Shown here: positions 1 to 6,245 of the stretch, one piece after another
Layout: the number at the start of each line of letters is the position of its first letter
How positions within the stretch are numbered: position 1 is the stretch's first letter
Assembly (NCBI GenBank): GCA_022706165.1
Contig: JAKJDA010000165.1
Coordinates: forward strand, 1-6,726
From: Candidatus Hydrogenedentota bacterium
GTDB lineage: Bacteria; Hydrogenedentota; Hydrogenedentia; Hydrogenedentales; SLHB01
Length of the DNA: 6,726 nt
Direction: 5' to 3'
Made by a program: the position numbers and the translations under genes
Notes under the pieces: generated by a model
Seen by the model: only the letters and a program-made list of their open reading frames with translations
What the model was told of the DNA's origin: nothing
The model's database searches: none

Positions 1-1
1 C

Positions 2-301
2 GTTGCGTTGGAAGAAGGCCTCGTGCGAATCGTGATGGCGCGCAACGCTGGGTTTCAGTTCGGAAAGGTCGGCTCCCGCCGAGAAGTGCTTGCCCGCGCC
101 CTGCACAATCAAGCCTTCCACCTGCAGACGCGGCAAGACCCGCTCGGTCAGCTCCGCAAAATCGGTGAAGAAGCGCCGGTCCATCATGTTTTCCGGCGGC
201 GCATCGAGGGTGAGATACGCGATTCCCTCGGATTCATCGACGCGAATCGAGTGGCCTCCCTCTGCGCCTTTGGATCTTTGCGTTTCTGCGCTAGAGATCA
301 C
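2..301 (-). CDS. Enoyl-CoA hydratase/isomerase (crotonase) family protein, N-terminal part, cut by window edge
   Basis: The first 100 residues of a crotonase-superfamily protein are visible; the rest lies beyond position 1. Crotonases hydrate, isomerise or decarboxylate acyl thioesters through an enolate held in an oxyanion hole. Seen here: an N-terminal beta-strand with LTLDAPPEN (residues about 30-38), then IVQGAGKHFSAGADLSEL (about 65-82), a textbook first oxyanion-hole motif. The second motif and the catalytic glutamates lie outside the window. The start is a GTG at 301, one base after the stop of the preceding gene (TGA-C-GTG), with a good ribosome site (GAGGAG) overlapping that gene's end. 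It is the last gene of the visible operon. Unlike the crotonase at 687-1352, nothing visible is degenerate, so it may be the catalytically competent partner. The family is clear; whether it acts on CoA or carrier-protein thioesters, and as hydratase, isomerase or decarboxylase, is unknown. Confidence 0.9.
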   Translation of the reverse strand, partial: MISSAETQRSKGAEGGHSIRVDESEGIAYLTLDAPPENMMDRRFFTDFAELTERVLPRLQVEGLIVQGAGKHFSAGADLSELKPSVARHHDSHEAFFQRN

Positions 302-302
302 G

Positions 303-668
303 TCACTCCTCTTGATACACCGCCAAACCATATGCGTGTTGTTTCGTGTGCGCGATGGAAATATGAAGACCGAGTGCCGGCGCACCGCTTTCGTCGTGCC
401 GGCACGGGGGGCATGATATGATAGTGGGCGCTCCGTTGGCCGTATGCGTCAGCACAAAATCGCGCTCGCTCCATTTGCCCAACCCCAACCGCGCGTATAA
501 TGTACATAACGCCCGTTTCACTGCCACGAATCCCGCGACGGTCTGCACGTGCCGGTTGGCGGTCGCTTCAATCTCCGCTTCCGTGAGATACTGTGCCTCG
601 AAAAGGTCTCGCTGCGCCGCCACGTCGGCCATTGCGATTCGTTCGACCTGTGAATAGATGCGTCCCAC
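303..668 (-). CDS. AcpS-fold (holo-ACP synthase-like) protein lacking the usual catalytic acids
   Basis: A 121-residue protein that aligns along its length with AcpS-type phosphopantetheinyl transferases, which move 4'-phosphopantetheine from CoA to a carrier-protein serine. Recognisable parts: VERI (8-11), matching the end of the usual G-x-D-I-x-x-I-E-R-I; LTEAEIEA (28-35), matching the helix with the L-(S/T)-x-x-E motif; FVAVKRAL (47-54), matching the F-x-x-KEA-x-x-KA helix; and the C-terminal HISIAHTKQHAYGLAV (102-117), matching the S-x-S-H-T strand. By this alignment the metal-binding Asp is Ile4, the Glu of KEA is Arg52, and the second Lys of that motif is Thr56. It may therefore be inactive alone, regulatory, or part of a mixed oligomer with the other AcpS-like protein (6242-6541). 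The start is GTG 668, with AGGA about 10 bases upstream; ATG 632 is an alternative. A TAA stop six codons before the GTG rules out an N-terminal extension. Confidence 0.75.
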   Translation of the reverse strand: MGRIYSQVERIAMADVAAQRDLFEAQYLTEAEIEATANRHVQTVAGFVAVKRALCTLYARLGLGKWSERDFVLTHTANGAPTIISCPPCRHDESGAPALGLHISIAHTKQHAYGLAVYQEE

Positions 669-686
669 GCGGTCGCGTTCCTGACG

Positions 687-1352
687 TTATCGGGTGGCGG
701 CTTCGTCGACGTCCATGGCCTGTTCGACCACTTTGAGGAACAGCTCCGCCTCCTTGCGCAGGGCGTCTTCCCGCGGCAGTTTGCGGGCGTTCCGGATGGA
801 CTCCATCACGGCCCGGACTACGCGCGGGGGACGGTTGCCCACCAGCGATTCCAGATAGCGGACCGCCGCCGCGTCGGGATCATCCTCAACCACCTGGTCC
901 ACCAACCCCACGGCCAGTGCTTCATCCGCGTCGATGACATGCTCGGAAAGGACAACTTCGGCGAGTGCCCTGCGCAGTACGTTTTGTTGCGCCAAGACGG
1001 CCAAACATGCAGGCGGCAACGACAGGCCTAGTCCCGGCGAACTGAAGGCAACATCACACAAGGCAATGCGAAAATGGCATGCCAGCGTCAAACCCGCCGA
1101 GGCATGTTGACATGCCCCGCGAATGGACGCCGCGACGGGAACGGTAGCATTGGAGACGAGGTCCCACAGCGCTTGGTAGGTCGCCGGGGGATGGAACTCG
1201 ATATCCGCCGACGGCTCAAAACGAAGCGCCACGCCCTTCAGATCGGCATGCGACAAAACGTGCCGCAACAATGACGGCGCGCCCGACCCTCTCAGCAGGT
1301 CTGACGCCGCCAAGGTGCAAATGCCATTCGCACTGTCAAAATCGAAACGCAT
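687..1352 (-). CDS. Crotonase-fold protein without the two catalytic glutamates
   Basis: A 221-residue protein, shorter than the usual roughly 260 of the enoyl-CoA hydratase family. The crotonase core is recognisable from VPVAASIRGA (71-80), LTLACHFRIA (88-97), FSSPGLGLSLPP (103-114) and AVGLVDQVV (147-155). These match the standard P-V-I-A-A-V-x-G, LACDIRIA, F-x-x-PE-x-x-L-G-x-x-P and A-x-x-x-GLV-x-x-V blocks. The first oxyanion-hole motif (G-x-G-x-x-F-x-A-G-x-D) is eroded to FEPSADIEF (45-53), and the GGG of the second block is HAS (83-85). By alignment, the two catalytic glutamates of hydratases are Gly87 and Gly107. Classical hydration is therefore unlikely; a decarboxylase, isomerase or structural partner of the crotonase at 2-301 is possible. 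ATG 1352 follows the dehydrogenase stop by 6 bases, with TGAGGA as ribosome site. The next gene follows in the same reading frame after a single TAA. Confidence 0.85.
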   Translation of the reverse strand: MRFDFDSANGICTLAASDLLRGSGAPSLLRHVLSHADLKGVALRFEPSADIEFHPPATYQALWDLVSNATVPVAASIRGACQHASAGLTLACHFRIALCDVAFSSPGLGLSLPPACLAVLAQQNVLRRALAEVVLSEHVIDADEALAVGLVDQVVEDDPDAAAVRYLESLVGNRPPRVVRAVMESIRNARKLPREDALRKEAELFLKVVEQAMDVDEAATR

Positions 1353-1358
1353 GCATCC

Positions 1359-2465
1359 TCACGTCATATTCCCAAAACGGCGCGCCGGTTGAAAGTAAGG
1401 CAGCCGAGTCTCCCGATACAAGCGATCCAACGTCTCGCGTATCCGCTCGCGCCCTTCCGCCTCGACGACCTGCGAAAGCCTCTGTTCAGACGCCAGCAGC
1501 GCGCCGAGAGACAGGGATAACCCTCTTTCCGTAATCGCGTTACGATCCAAAGCATCATAGCAGGTGTTCACGAGCAGGTACAAGAAACGCTTCGCGAGCG
1601 CAGGAGAATCGTCGTCCGGCGGTGGTGTGATGATCTCTGTAAACAGCGCGCCACAGAGCAAGCCATTTCCCGTTTTTATGCCGCGTTTTCCCAAGGGCAG
1701 GGCACGTTCCAGGCCTTCTAGGAGCGGCGCATAGGGCCAAATTTCGTCATGAGGCATCCGGTCGAGATACCGGACCGCCGACGCGTGGATGAGGCCAAGA
1801 CCAATCGCGTCCATGAGCGAGAGCTGGCCCACCGACGATAGCGGCGAAACCGTAGCTGCGTCGATCAGCACAGGGTGTATTCCCGACAGCAACAGCCGGA
1901 AACACTCCGCGTGAACGGGCAAAAGCAGTCGGTTGACGATGAACGCAGAGTCGTTGTCTTCCTCGATGCATTCCAGGCCATTCTCTGCCGCGAAGTCGAG
2001 AATGCGCGACCGCCGAGACGCCGGGGCATTGGACGGAACGATAATCTCGGCAAATCGGGTCAGCTCCAGCGGGTAATAGCAGTGAAAGCCGAGGCAGTCC
2101 GGGTGAATCTCCTGCGGCAGGATGGAGGAGGAGTTCGATACGAGGAGCGTGTTGTCCGATACGACGCCGCGGATCGCATGGAGAAAGGCCTGTTTCGTTG
2201 CAATGTCCTCGACGGTGCACTCGATGAGCATGTCGACCGGCTCAGCACGCATATCGGACGCCACGCGGAACCGCGTCTCCGCCGGGACGAAATCCGGGTC
2301 AACCCGCGTGGCCCGGCGCACAGCCTTGCGGAACCAATCTCCGAGCGCAACGAGTCGTTCGTGCGATTGCGACGCCCACGTGACGCGGTGGCCTCTGCGC
2401 ACGAAATAGAAACCGATGTCGCGCGCCATCTTTCCCGAACCGGCAATCAGAATATGCCTGTTCAT
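1359..2465 (-). CDS. 3-hydroxyacyl-CoA dehydrogenase family protein
   Basis: A 368-residue NAD(P)-dependent dehydrogenase of the beta-oxidation type, which interconverts 3-hydroxyacyl and 3-ketoacyl thioesters in the cytoplasm. Domains: an N-terminal Rossmann fold with GSGKMARDIG (9-18); IECTVEDIATKQAF (81-94), matching the family's E-x-x-x-ED-x-x-x-K block; SNSSSI (110-115); GFHCYYPLELTRFAEII (126-142), which keeps the catalytic His128 and partner Glu140; then the C-terminal helical domain with FIVNRLLLP (175-183, Asn178) and GKRGIKTGNG (259-268). About 100 further residues containing NTCYDALDRNAITERG (300-315) look like a partial second C-terminal domain. The ATG at 2465 overlaps the acyltransferase stop as ATGA. 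No FabG is visible, so this enzyme may supply ketoreductase activity to the pathway; alternatively it may oxidise a hydroxyacyl extender unit. Family assignment is firm; substrate and direction are inferred. Confidence 0.93.
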   Translation of the reverse strand: MNRHILIAGSGKMARDIGFYFVRRGHRVTWASQSHERLVALGDWFRKAVRRATRVDPDFVPAETRFRVASDMRAEPVDMLIECTVEDIATKQAFLHAIRGVVSDNTLLVSNSSSILPQEIHPDCLGFHCYYPLELTRFAEIIVPSNAPASRRSRILDFAAENGLECIEEDNDSAFIVNRLLLPVHAECFRLLLSGIHPVLIDAATVSPLSSVGQLSLMDAIGLGLIHASAVRYLDRMPHDEIWPYAPLLEGLERALPLGKRGIKTGNGLLCGALFTEIITPPPDDDSPALAKRFLYLLVNTCYDALDRNAITERGLSLSLGALLASEQRLSQVVEAEGRERIRETLDRLYRETRLPYFQPARRFGNMT

Positions 2466-3376
2466 ATGGCAGCCCGCTGATGCGCGTTCTTGATGTTGAT
2501 GAAGCGCGGCGCGTCGGGAAGCATGCGTCCATTCTGCGTGAGCGAAATGCCGATGCCGCATTCATAGGCAGACACAACGTCCTGCGCTATCAACGTCTCC
2601 ATGACCCGCTGCCAGTTCACGGGCGTGACGATGTTCCGCGCCGTGAAGGGGATCAATTCCTCGGGTTCGCGCAACGAACGCTGGTCGATGGAGGAGATAA
2701 TGGGACACCGCGCCGCGCGCCAGGCAAATTGACGTAGCGTGTCTTCGAAGGGCGCGCGAACCTCCTGCAAAAAAACGGGATGGTGATAGGGCACGGTCAC
2801 GTCAAGCACGGCAGCCTTGAACGCGCCCCGGGCATCGGCGTCGTCGACAAGGGCCTGAAGCTCGGAGGTTTTCCCGGAGAGAACGTGCGCGGTCGCGTTG
2901 TTCGAGTTGACCAAACAGACGGACGCGTAGTCGCCGTGGCGGAGCATGTCGTCGATTTGTTCCGCGTCGAAACCGATGACCACGGCCATGCCGCAGGCTT
3001 TGTCCACGCATGCAGCTTCCGCGAGGGTGTAGGCCTCCCGAATAATCGCGAGTCCATCGTGAAACGATACGGCATCTGCCGCCGCAAAAGCAGAGTAAAT
3101 GCCGAGACTATACCCGGCCATGAAGTAGGGCCATCCCTTGCTCGACACGAAGACCGCCGCCACGCCGCACCCGTAGCTGTAGGTCAGCGCCTGCGATTGA
3201 AGTTCGGTCAAAGAAGGGTGCGTTTCGTCGGAGATTGCGGCGATCAGGTCGGTCCCGGCAAACGCGGAACCTTCTTCGAGAAACGGGCGCATCACGCCTT
3301 CGTGGCGTTGGAAGAAGTCGCGTTCGCGGCCACACATCTTGACCGCCGCGCCGGGAAAGAGGAATGCCGATTGCAC
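2462..3376 (-). CDS. FabD-like malonyl/acyl-ACP transacylase
   Basis: About 304 residues resembling FabD, which loads malonyl or another acyl group from CoA onto a carrier protein via a Ser-His pair. Numbered from GTG 3376: AFLFPGAAV near the start matches F-x-F-P-G-Q-G; AGYSLGIYSAFAAAD (87-101) holds the nucleophile Ser90 in G-x-S-L-G; Arg113 lies where the malonyl-carboxylate-binding Arg sits; VNSNNATAHVLSG (156-168) matches V-N-x-x-x-x-x-V-x-S-G; VPYHHP (195-200) holds the probable His198; and PVNWQRVMETLIAQ (252-265) matches the C-terminal P-V-x-W block. Oddities are the oxyanion-loop GQG changed to GAA, and GHSLG changed to GYSLG. GTG 3376 lies one base after the preceding stop, with GAGGGG upstream, and gives the normal family N-terminus. 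ATG 3397 and TTG 3403 are in-frame alternatives overlapping the KAS III-like gene. The retained Arg suggests a dicarboxylic (malonyl-type) substrate, by inference. Confidence 0.9.
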   Translation of the reverse strand: MQSAFLFPGAAVKMCGRERDFFQRHEGVMRPFLEEGSAFAGTDLIAAISDETHPSLTELQSQALTYSYGCGVAAVFVSSKGWPYFMAGYSLGIYSAFAAADAVSFHDGLAIIREAYTLAEAACVDKACGMAVVIGFDAEQIDDMLRHGDYASVCLVNSNNATAHVLSGKTSELQALVDDADARGAFKAAVLDVTVPYHHPVFLQEVRAPFEDTLRQFAWRAARCPIISSIDQRSLREPEELIPFTARNIVTPVNWQRVMETLIAQDVVSAYECGIGISLTQNGRMLPDAPRFINIKNAHQRAAI

Positions 3377-3377
3377 G

Positions 3378-4502
3378 TCACCGCCCCTCGCCGACATACT
3401 CAATGGAATACCCGGCCTGCATGAACTTGCTGACTTCGGTGACGAAACTCAAAATGCGATCGCCCGATTGGAACGCCTCCTCGCGCAGGATTTTGTCGAG
3501 GCACACAAAGGCCATCGGCGGGCCGCAATAGCCCAACTGATCGAGGCGCGTGTATAGGGCGTGACGGGGAATGCCCAACGCTTCACACTCCTCCATGATC
3601 GCCTCGACGATGTGCTTGGTGGGCATGTTGAGTTGGAAGTAGCGCACGCGATCGAGCGGGAGATGCGCCTGTTCGAGCATGCGCGCAAGACCGCTCGTGA
3701 ACACGGACCGGTCGCCGTCCTGAAAGACATCTGTGGCCAACGCGTTTCGGAAGAGTTGGCGAAGGTGGTGCGATGCCGTGTCGTATTCGTCGCGCGGGTT
3801 CATCCAGTATGCGGGACGTTTGTTGAACATCAGCGACGGGCGTTTGCCGCCAACAGATTCAACGTGCGTCGCCTCGACGCGAAAGCCTTTGTTGCAGGAC
3901 GCGTCGCGCGTCAAAACCAACGCGCCCGCGCCGTCGCACAGAAACCACCGTAGGAAAAGCGATTCCTTGTCCACAAGGGCTTGGTTGTAGTACGCGGCCC
4001 GGAGCTCGCTGGACGAGATATTCGACGAGACCACGAGGGCAGTGTGATTATTTCCGTGCTGAAGGAGTTCGTGTGCGAGATAGAGCGCCTTGTACGCCGA
4101 GGTGCAATTGGCGTGGATGGAAAACTCCGTGCAGCGTTCGATGCCCAACCGCTCTTGAATGTGCACGGACGCCGTCGGCATCTGGTCTTGGTGCGCGGAA
4201 CCGTAGCAGATGAGGTCGACGTCTTCCGGCTGCATGCCTGCCGTCGCCAAGGCGCGCTTCGCCGCCTCGACCGACATCGACACGTTGTCATGCGTGAACT
4301 CGTGCGTGACCGGATCGAGGGCGTAGTGGACATGCGCGATGTCGAGCAATTCCTTCATCAGCGGCGTGGTCGTTTTCAGCCACTTCTGAATACGCGGCGG
4401 CGCCTCGGTCAACTCGCCCAACATGGAGTCGATTTGATCAAATGGAATCGGCTCGCCCGGCAAAAACGCGCCCGTGCCCGCAATGTACACTGGAAATGCC
4501 AT
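3378..4502 (-). CDS. KAS III (FabH)-like condensing enzyme with a non-standard active site
   Basis: A 374-residue thiolase-fold protein of the FabH group. FabH-type enzymes join a CoA-bound starter to malonyl-ACP; relatives act as acyltransferases. Seen: N-terminal VYIAGTGAFLPG (5-16); VDLICYGSAHQDQMPTAS (95-112), the usual strand and loop before the active site; IHANCTSAYKAL (129-140) with nucleophile Cys133; CDGAGALVL (189-197), matching G-D-G-A-G-A-V-V-L; then YFQLNMPTKHIVEA (288-301) and LGYCGPPMAF (323-332). The last two align with FabH's P-H-Q-A-N-x-R-I and G-N-T-S-A-A-S. In that alignment the catalytic His is Asn292 and the catalytic Asn is Tyr325, while His297 sits five residues later. 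It is probably active through a changed geometry, either in starter condensation or acyl transfer. ATG 4502 follows an in-frame TAA closely; the ribosome site is weak (GGGA about 10 bases upstream). This gene follows the only sizeable gap in the operon. Confidence 0.88.
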   Translation of the reverse strand: MAFPVYIAGTGAFLPGEPIPFDQIDSMLGELTEAPPRIQKWLKTTTPLMKELLDIAHVHYALDPVTHEFTHDNVSMSVEAAKRALATAGMQPEDVDLICYGSAHQDQMPTASVHIQERLGIERCTEFSIHANCTSAYKALYLAHELLQHGNNHTALVVSSNISSSELRAAYYNQALVDKESLFLRWFLCDGAGALVLTRDASCNKGFRVEATHVESVGGKRPSLMFNKRPAYWMNPRDEYDTASHHLRQLFRNALATDVFQDGDRSVFTSGLARMLEQAHLPLDRVRYFQLNMPTKHIVEAIMEECEALGIPRHALYTRLDQLGYCGPPMAFVCLDKILREEAFQSGDRILSFVTEVSKFMQAGYSIEYVGEGR

Positions 4503-4617
4503 TGATTAGAAATCCCGACCCCAAAAACGCAGCGTTGTGTAGGCGCGATTTGCAATCGGACTATCTTGATCGCCGCGCAACGCAGTGGTTCTCAAGAAGT
4601 CCCATTACAAAAGGGAC
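4503..4617 (-). promoter_or_regulatory. 115-bp intergenic spacer between ketosynthase genes, possible internal control region
   Basis: This is the only non-coding stretch above 20 bp in the window. It separates the FabF-type gene from the FabH-like gene. It holds three short inverted repeats: a stem at 4599-4617, CGATT-N3-AATCG at 4546-4558, and AACGC-N-GCGTT at 4526-4536, which on the minus strand runs into a T-rich tract. A TTGAGA hexamer occurs on the minus strand near 4590, but I found no well-spaced -10 box. An internal promoter, attenuator or mRNA-processing site is possible but not demonstrated. Confidence 0.3.
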
Positions 4618-4619
4618 CT
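4597..4619 (-). repeat. Hairpin-forming inverted repeat just after the ketosynthase stop
   Basis: On the minus strand, GTCCC and GGGAC flank a 9-base loop (4599-4617). The stem extends by one G-U and one A-U pair into the TAG stop codon of the FabF-type gene. No run of T follows, so it is not a standard intrinsic terminator. It could stabilise the upstream message or cause partial attenuation. The stem is short and could be chance. Confidence 0.35.
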
Positions 4620-5838
4620 ACATTTTTGAAAAAACGCACACCCCATTATGCCCGCCGAACGCAAACGAATTCGACATCGCGTGCCGCAGCTCTTTTTGCC
4701 GTGCGACGTTGGGCACGTAATCCAAATCGAGTTCCGGATCGGGCGTGCGCAGGTTTGCCGTCGGCGGCAGAATTCCTGCTTCGATAGCTTTGCAGCACAC
4801 CACTGCCTCGACGCCCGCCGCGCCCGCGAGACAATGCCCCGTCATGCTCTTCGTCGAGGACACCGCGAGCGAATAGGCGTGAGCGCCGAACACCTGGCGA
4901 ATAGCCTCGGTCTCGTAGAGATCGTTGAGGTGCGTCGAGGTGCCGTGGGCGTTGATGTAATCGATCGACTCGGGCGCCAACCCGGCGTTCTGCAACGCGC
5001 ACGACATCGCCTTGGCCATGCCAACGCCCTTGGGTTCGGGCGACACAATGTTGTAGGTCTCGGAGGTCAACGCGGGCAAATGCAACTCCGCATACACGCG
5101 CGCACCGCGACGCTGTGCGGCATCGAGCGTCTCGAGCGCCAGCATGCCGCCGCCTTCGCCCATGACGAACCCGCTCCGCTCTTTGTCGAACGGACGCGAT
5201 GCCGTCGCCACGTCCGCGACGGGTTCCGAGAGCGCCATCAACGAGCCGAAACCTTCGACGTCGAGATAGTTGATCGACGAATCGCCCGCGCCCGCGATCA
5301 CCACGTCGCATTGGCCCGTCGCGATCAACATCCACGCGTATGCCAAGGCATAGGCCCCGGACGAACACGCGGTGCTCACGACCAGCGACGGTCCGCCAAA
5401 CTTCTCGCCCAAGCTGACCCATGCCGCAGGCGCATTCGGCATGACCCGAAGAATGCGCTGCGGGTCGGGCGTTGGTTCGCTCCACGTGTAGCACGTGCCG
5501 GTCGAACCCATCACCACGCCCACGCGCGATCGGTCAAGCGGGGCGCCGTCGAAATGGGCGTCTTCGATGGCCATCTGCGCGGTGACGACGTTCAGCATGG
5601 TTCCGCGTGTCATTTGACTGCGGTGGCGTTTTTTGATGCGGCTCTGGAAAAGTTCGTTCGCGCCGTCGGGTAGTTCCACTCCAAAGGGGCACGCCAGTCC
5701 TTCCGGGTCGAAACTCTTGAAGCGGGCGGTAGGCGTTTCGCCTGCCAGCAACCCGCGCCAACTCGTTTCCAGGTCGAGCCCCAGCCCCGTCATCAGGCCG
5801 AGCCCCGTCACCACGATGCGCGGATTCGCCACGATCAT
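4618..5838 (-). CDS. FabF-type beta-ketoacyl-ACP synthase (KAS II family)
   Basis: About 406 residues, the normal length for FabF. It condenses acyl-ACP with malonyl-ACP to lengthen the chain by two carbons. All key residues are present. Numbered from ATG 5838: VVSTACSSGAYAL (154-166) with nucleophile Cys158; NAHGTSTHLND (296-306) with His298; SSTKSMTGHCLAGAAG (327-342) with Lys330 and His335; and the C-terminal NSFAFGGHN gate motif (390-398). The N-terminal RIVVTGLGLMTGLG is also typical. Because the Cys is intact and there is no adjacent KS-beta/chain-length-factor partner, it should be a self-sufficient condensing enzyme rather than a decarboxylating KS. ATG 5838 forms an ATGA overlap with the thioesterase stop and has GGTGG just upstream; an in-frame GTG at 5847 is a weaker alternative. 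It is the main chain-extension candidate, working with the ACP at the right edge. Confidence 0.96.
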   Translation of the reverse strand: MIVANPRIVVTGLGLMTGLGLDLETSWRGLLAGETPTARFKSFDPEGLACPFGVELPDGANELFQSRIKKRHRSQMTRGTMLNVVTAQMAIEDAHFDGAPLDRSRVGVVMGSTGTCYTWSEPTPDPQRILRVMPNAPAAWVSLGEKFGGPSLVVSTACSSGAYALAYAWMLIATGQCDVVIAGAGDSSINYLDVEGFGSLMALSEPVADVATASRPFDKERSGFVMGEGGGMLALETLDAAQRRGARVYAELHLPALTSETYNIVSPEPKGVGMAKAMSCALQNAGLAPESIDYINAHGTSTHLNDLYETEAIRQVFGAHAYSLAVSSTKSMTGHCLAGAAGVEAVVCCKAIEAGILPPTANLRTPDPELDLDYVPNVARQKELRHAMSNSFAFGGHNGVCVFSKM

Positions 5839-6245
5839 GGCTTCCACCGTTCAAAGGCCTCTTGAAAGGCATCAGGCGCTTCCACGGCGCGTTGTTGTTG
5901 GCGGTCGAAGAAGACGATCTCCGTCTTCGCGCGCAATAGTGTATCGCCGTCACGTTGGATACGGCATTGCAGCGTCAACCGGAAACCATCAAAGGCCACA
6001 GGGCGGACGTGGACTTGCAGTGCGTCCATAAACCGCGCGGGTTTGCGAAAATGAAGCCGCATATCATAGAGCACCGGCACGGCATCGCTGCCGTTGATGT
6101 CGAATCCTAGACGGGTAATGAATCGTACCCGCGCGCGTTCGAGATACGCCACGAGTTTCGTGTGGTGAACGATGCCGTAGGAATCGACGTCCTCGAACTC
6201 CGCTGTGATGTTCAGCGTAAATCCTGCGTTTGCTGCGTCGTTCAT
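5835..6245 (-). CDS. YbgC/4HBT-type hotdog acyl thioesterase
   Basis: A complete 136-residue single hotdog-domain protein of the 4-hydroxybenzoyl-CoA thioesterase/YbgC group, which hydrolyses acyl-CoA or acyl-ACP thioesters. The diagnostic N-terminal motif FEDVDSYGIVHH (17-28), followed by AYLERARVRFITRLG (33-47), matches YbgC's D-T-D-x-x-G-x-V-x-H and Y-x-E-R-A-R-T-E-x-L. Asp21 lies at the usual catalytic position. The later DMRLHFRKPARFMD (61-74) matches the family's central strand and turn. No signal peptide or membrane segment is seen, so it is cytoplasmic. The ATG at 6245 overlaps the upstream stop by 4 bases (ATGA), with GGGAG a few bases before it. In this context it probably releases the finished acyl chain from the carrier protein or edits stalled chains; CoA-ester hydrolysis is the alternative. 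Confidence 0.93.
   Translation of the reverse strand: MNDAANAGFTLNITAEFEDVDSYGIVHHTKLVAYLERARVRFITRLGFDINGSDAVPVLYDMRLHFRKPARFMDALQVHVRPVAFDGFRLTLQCRIQRDGDTLLRAKTEIVFFDRQQQRAVEAPDAFQEAFERWKP

Noticed and set aside
8..421. 137-codon open frame on the plus strand at the left end
   Set aside because: It covers the antisense of the left-hand crotonase and the end of the AcpS-like gene, both supported by motifs on the minus strand.
5..3317. 13-base repeat GCGTTGGAAGAAG at 5-17 and 3305-3317
   Set aside because: Both copies encode a short FFQR-type peptide in unrelated genes; a single pair this short is expected by chance.
2780..3424. 214-codon open frame on the plus strand
   Set aside because: Antisense to the FabD-like acyltransferase, with no recognisable motif; a shadow.
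3378..4502. HMG-CoA synthase of a beta-branching cassette
   Set aside because: The overall motifs (N-terminal GTGAFLPG, CDGAGALVL, C-terminal layout) fit FabH better, and I see none of the characteristic HMG-synthase blocks, though both share the thiolase fold.
4597..4619. Intrinsic terminator after the FabF-type gene
   Set aside because: The stem is only 5 to 7 pairs and no T-run follows, so I list it as an inverted repeat only.
4646..5494. 282-codon minus-strand frame inside the ketosynthase gene
   Set aside because: Out-of-frame reading of the FabF-type gene, dominated by Arg and Gly; no family resemblance.
4648..5673. 341-codon open frame on the plus strand
   Set aside because: It lies wholly antisense to the FabF-type gene, whose catalytic motifs are all intact. 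Its Arg/His-rich translation resembles no family and is typical of a GC-rich shadow frame.
4618..5838. Decarboxylating KS or chain-length factor
   Set aside because: The active-site Cys in STACSSG and both His residues are intact, so a condensing role is the simplest reading.
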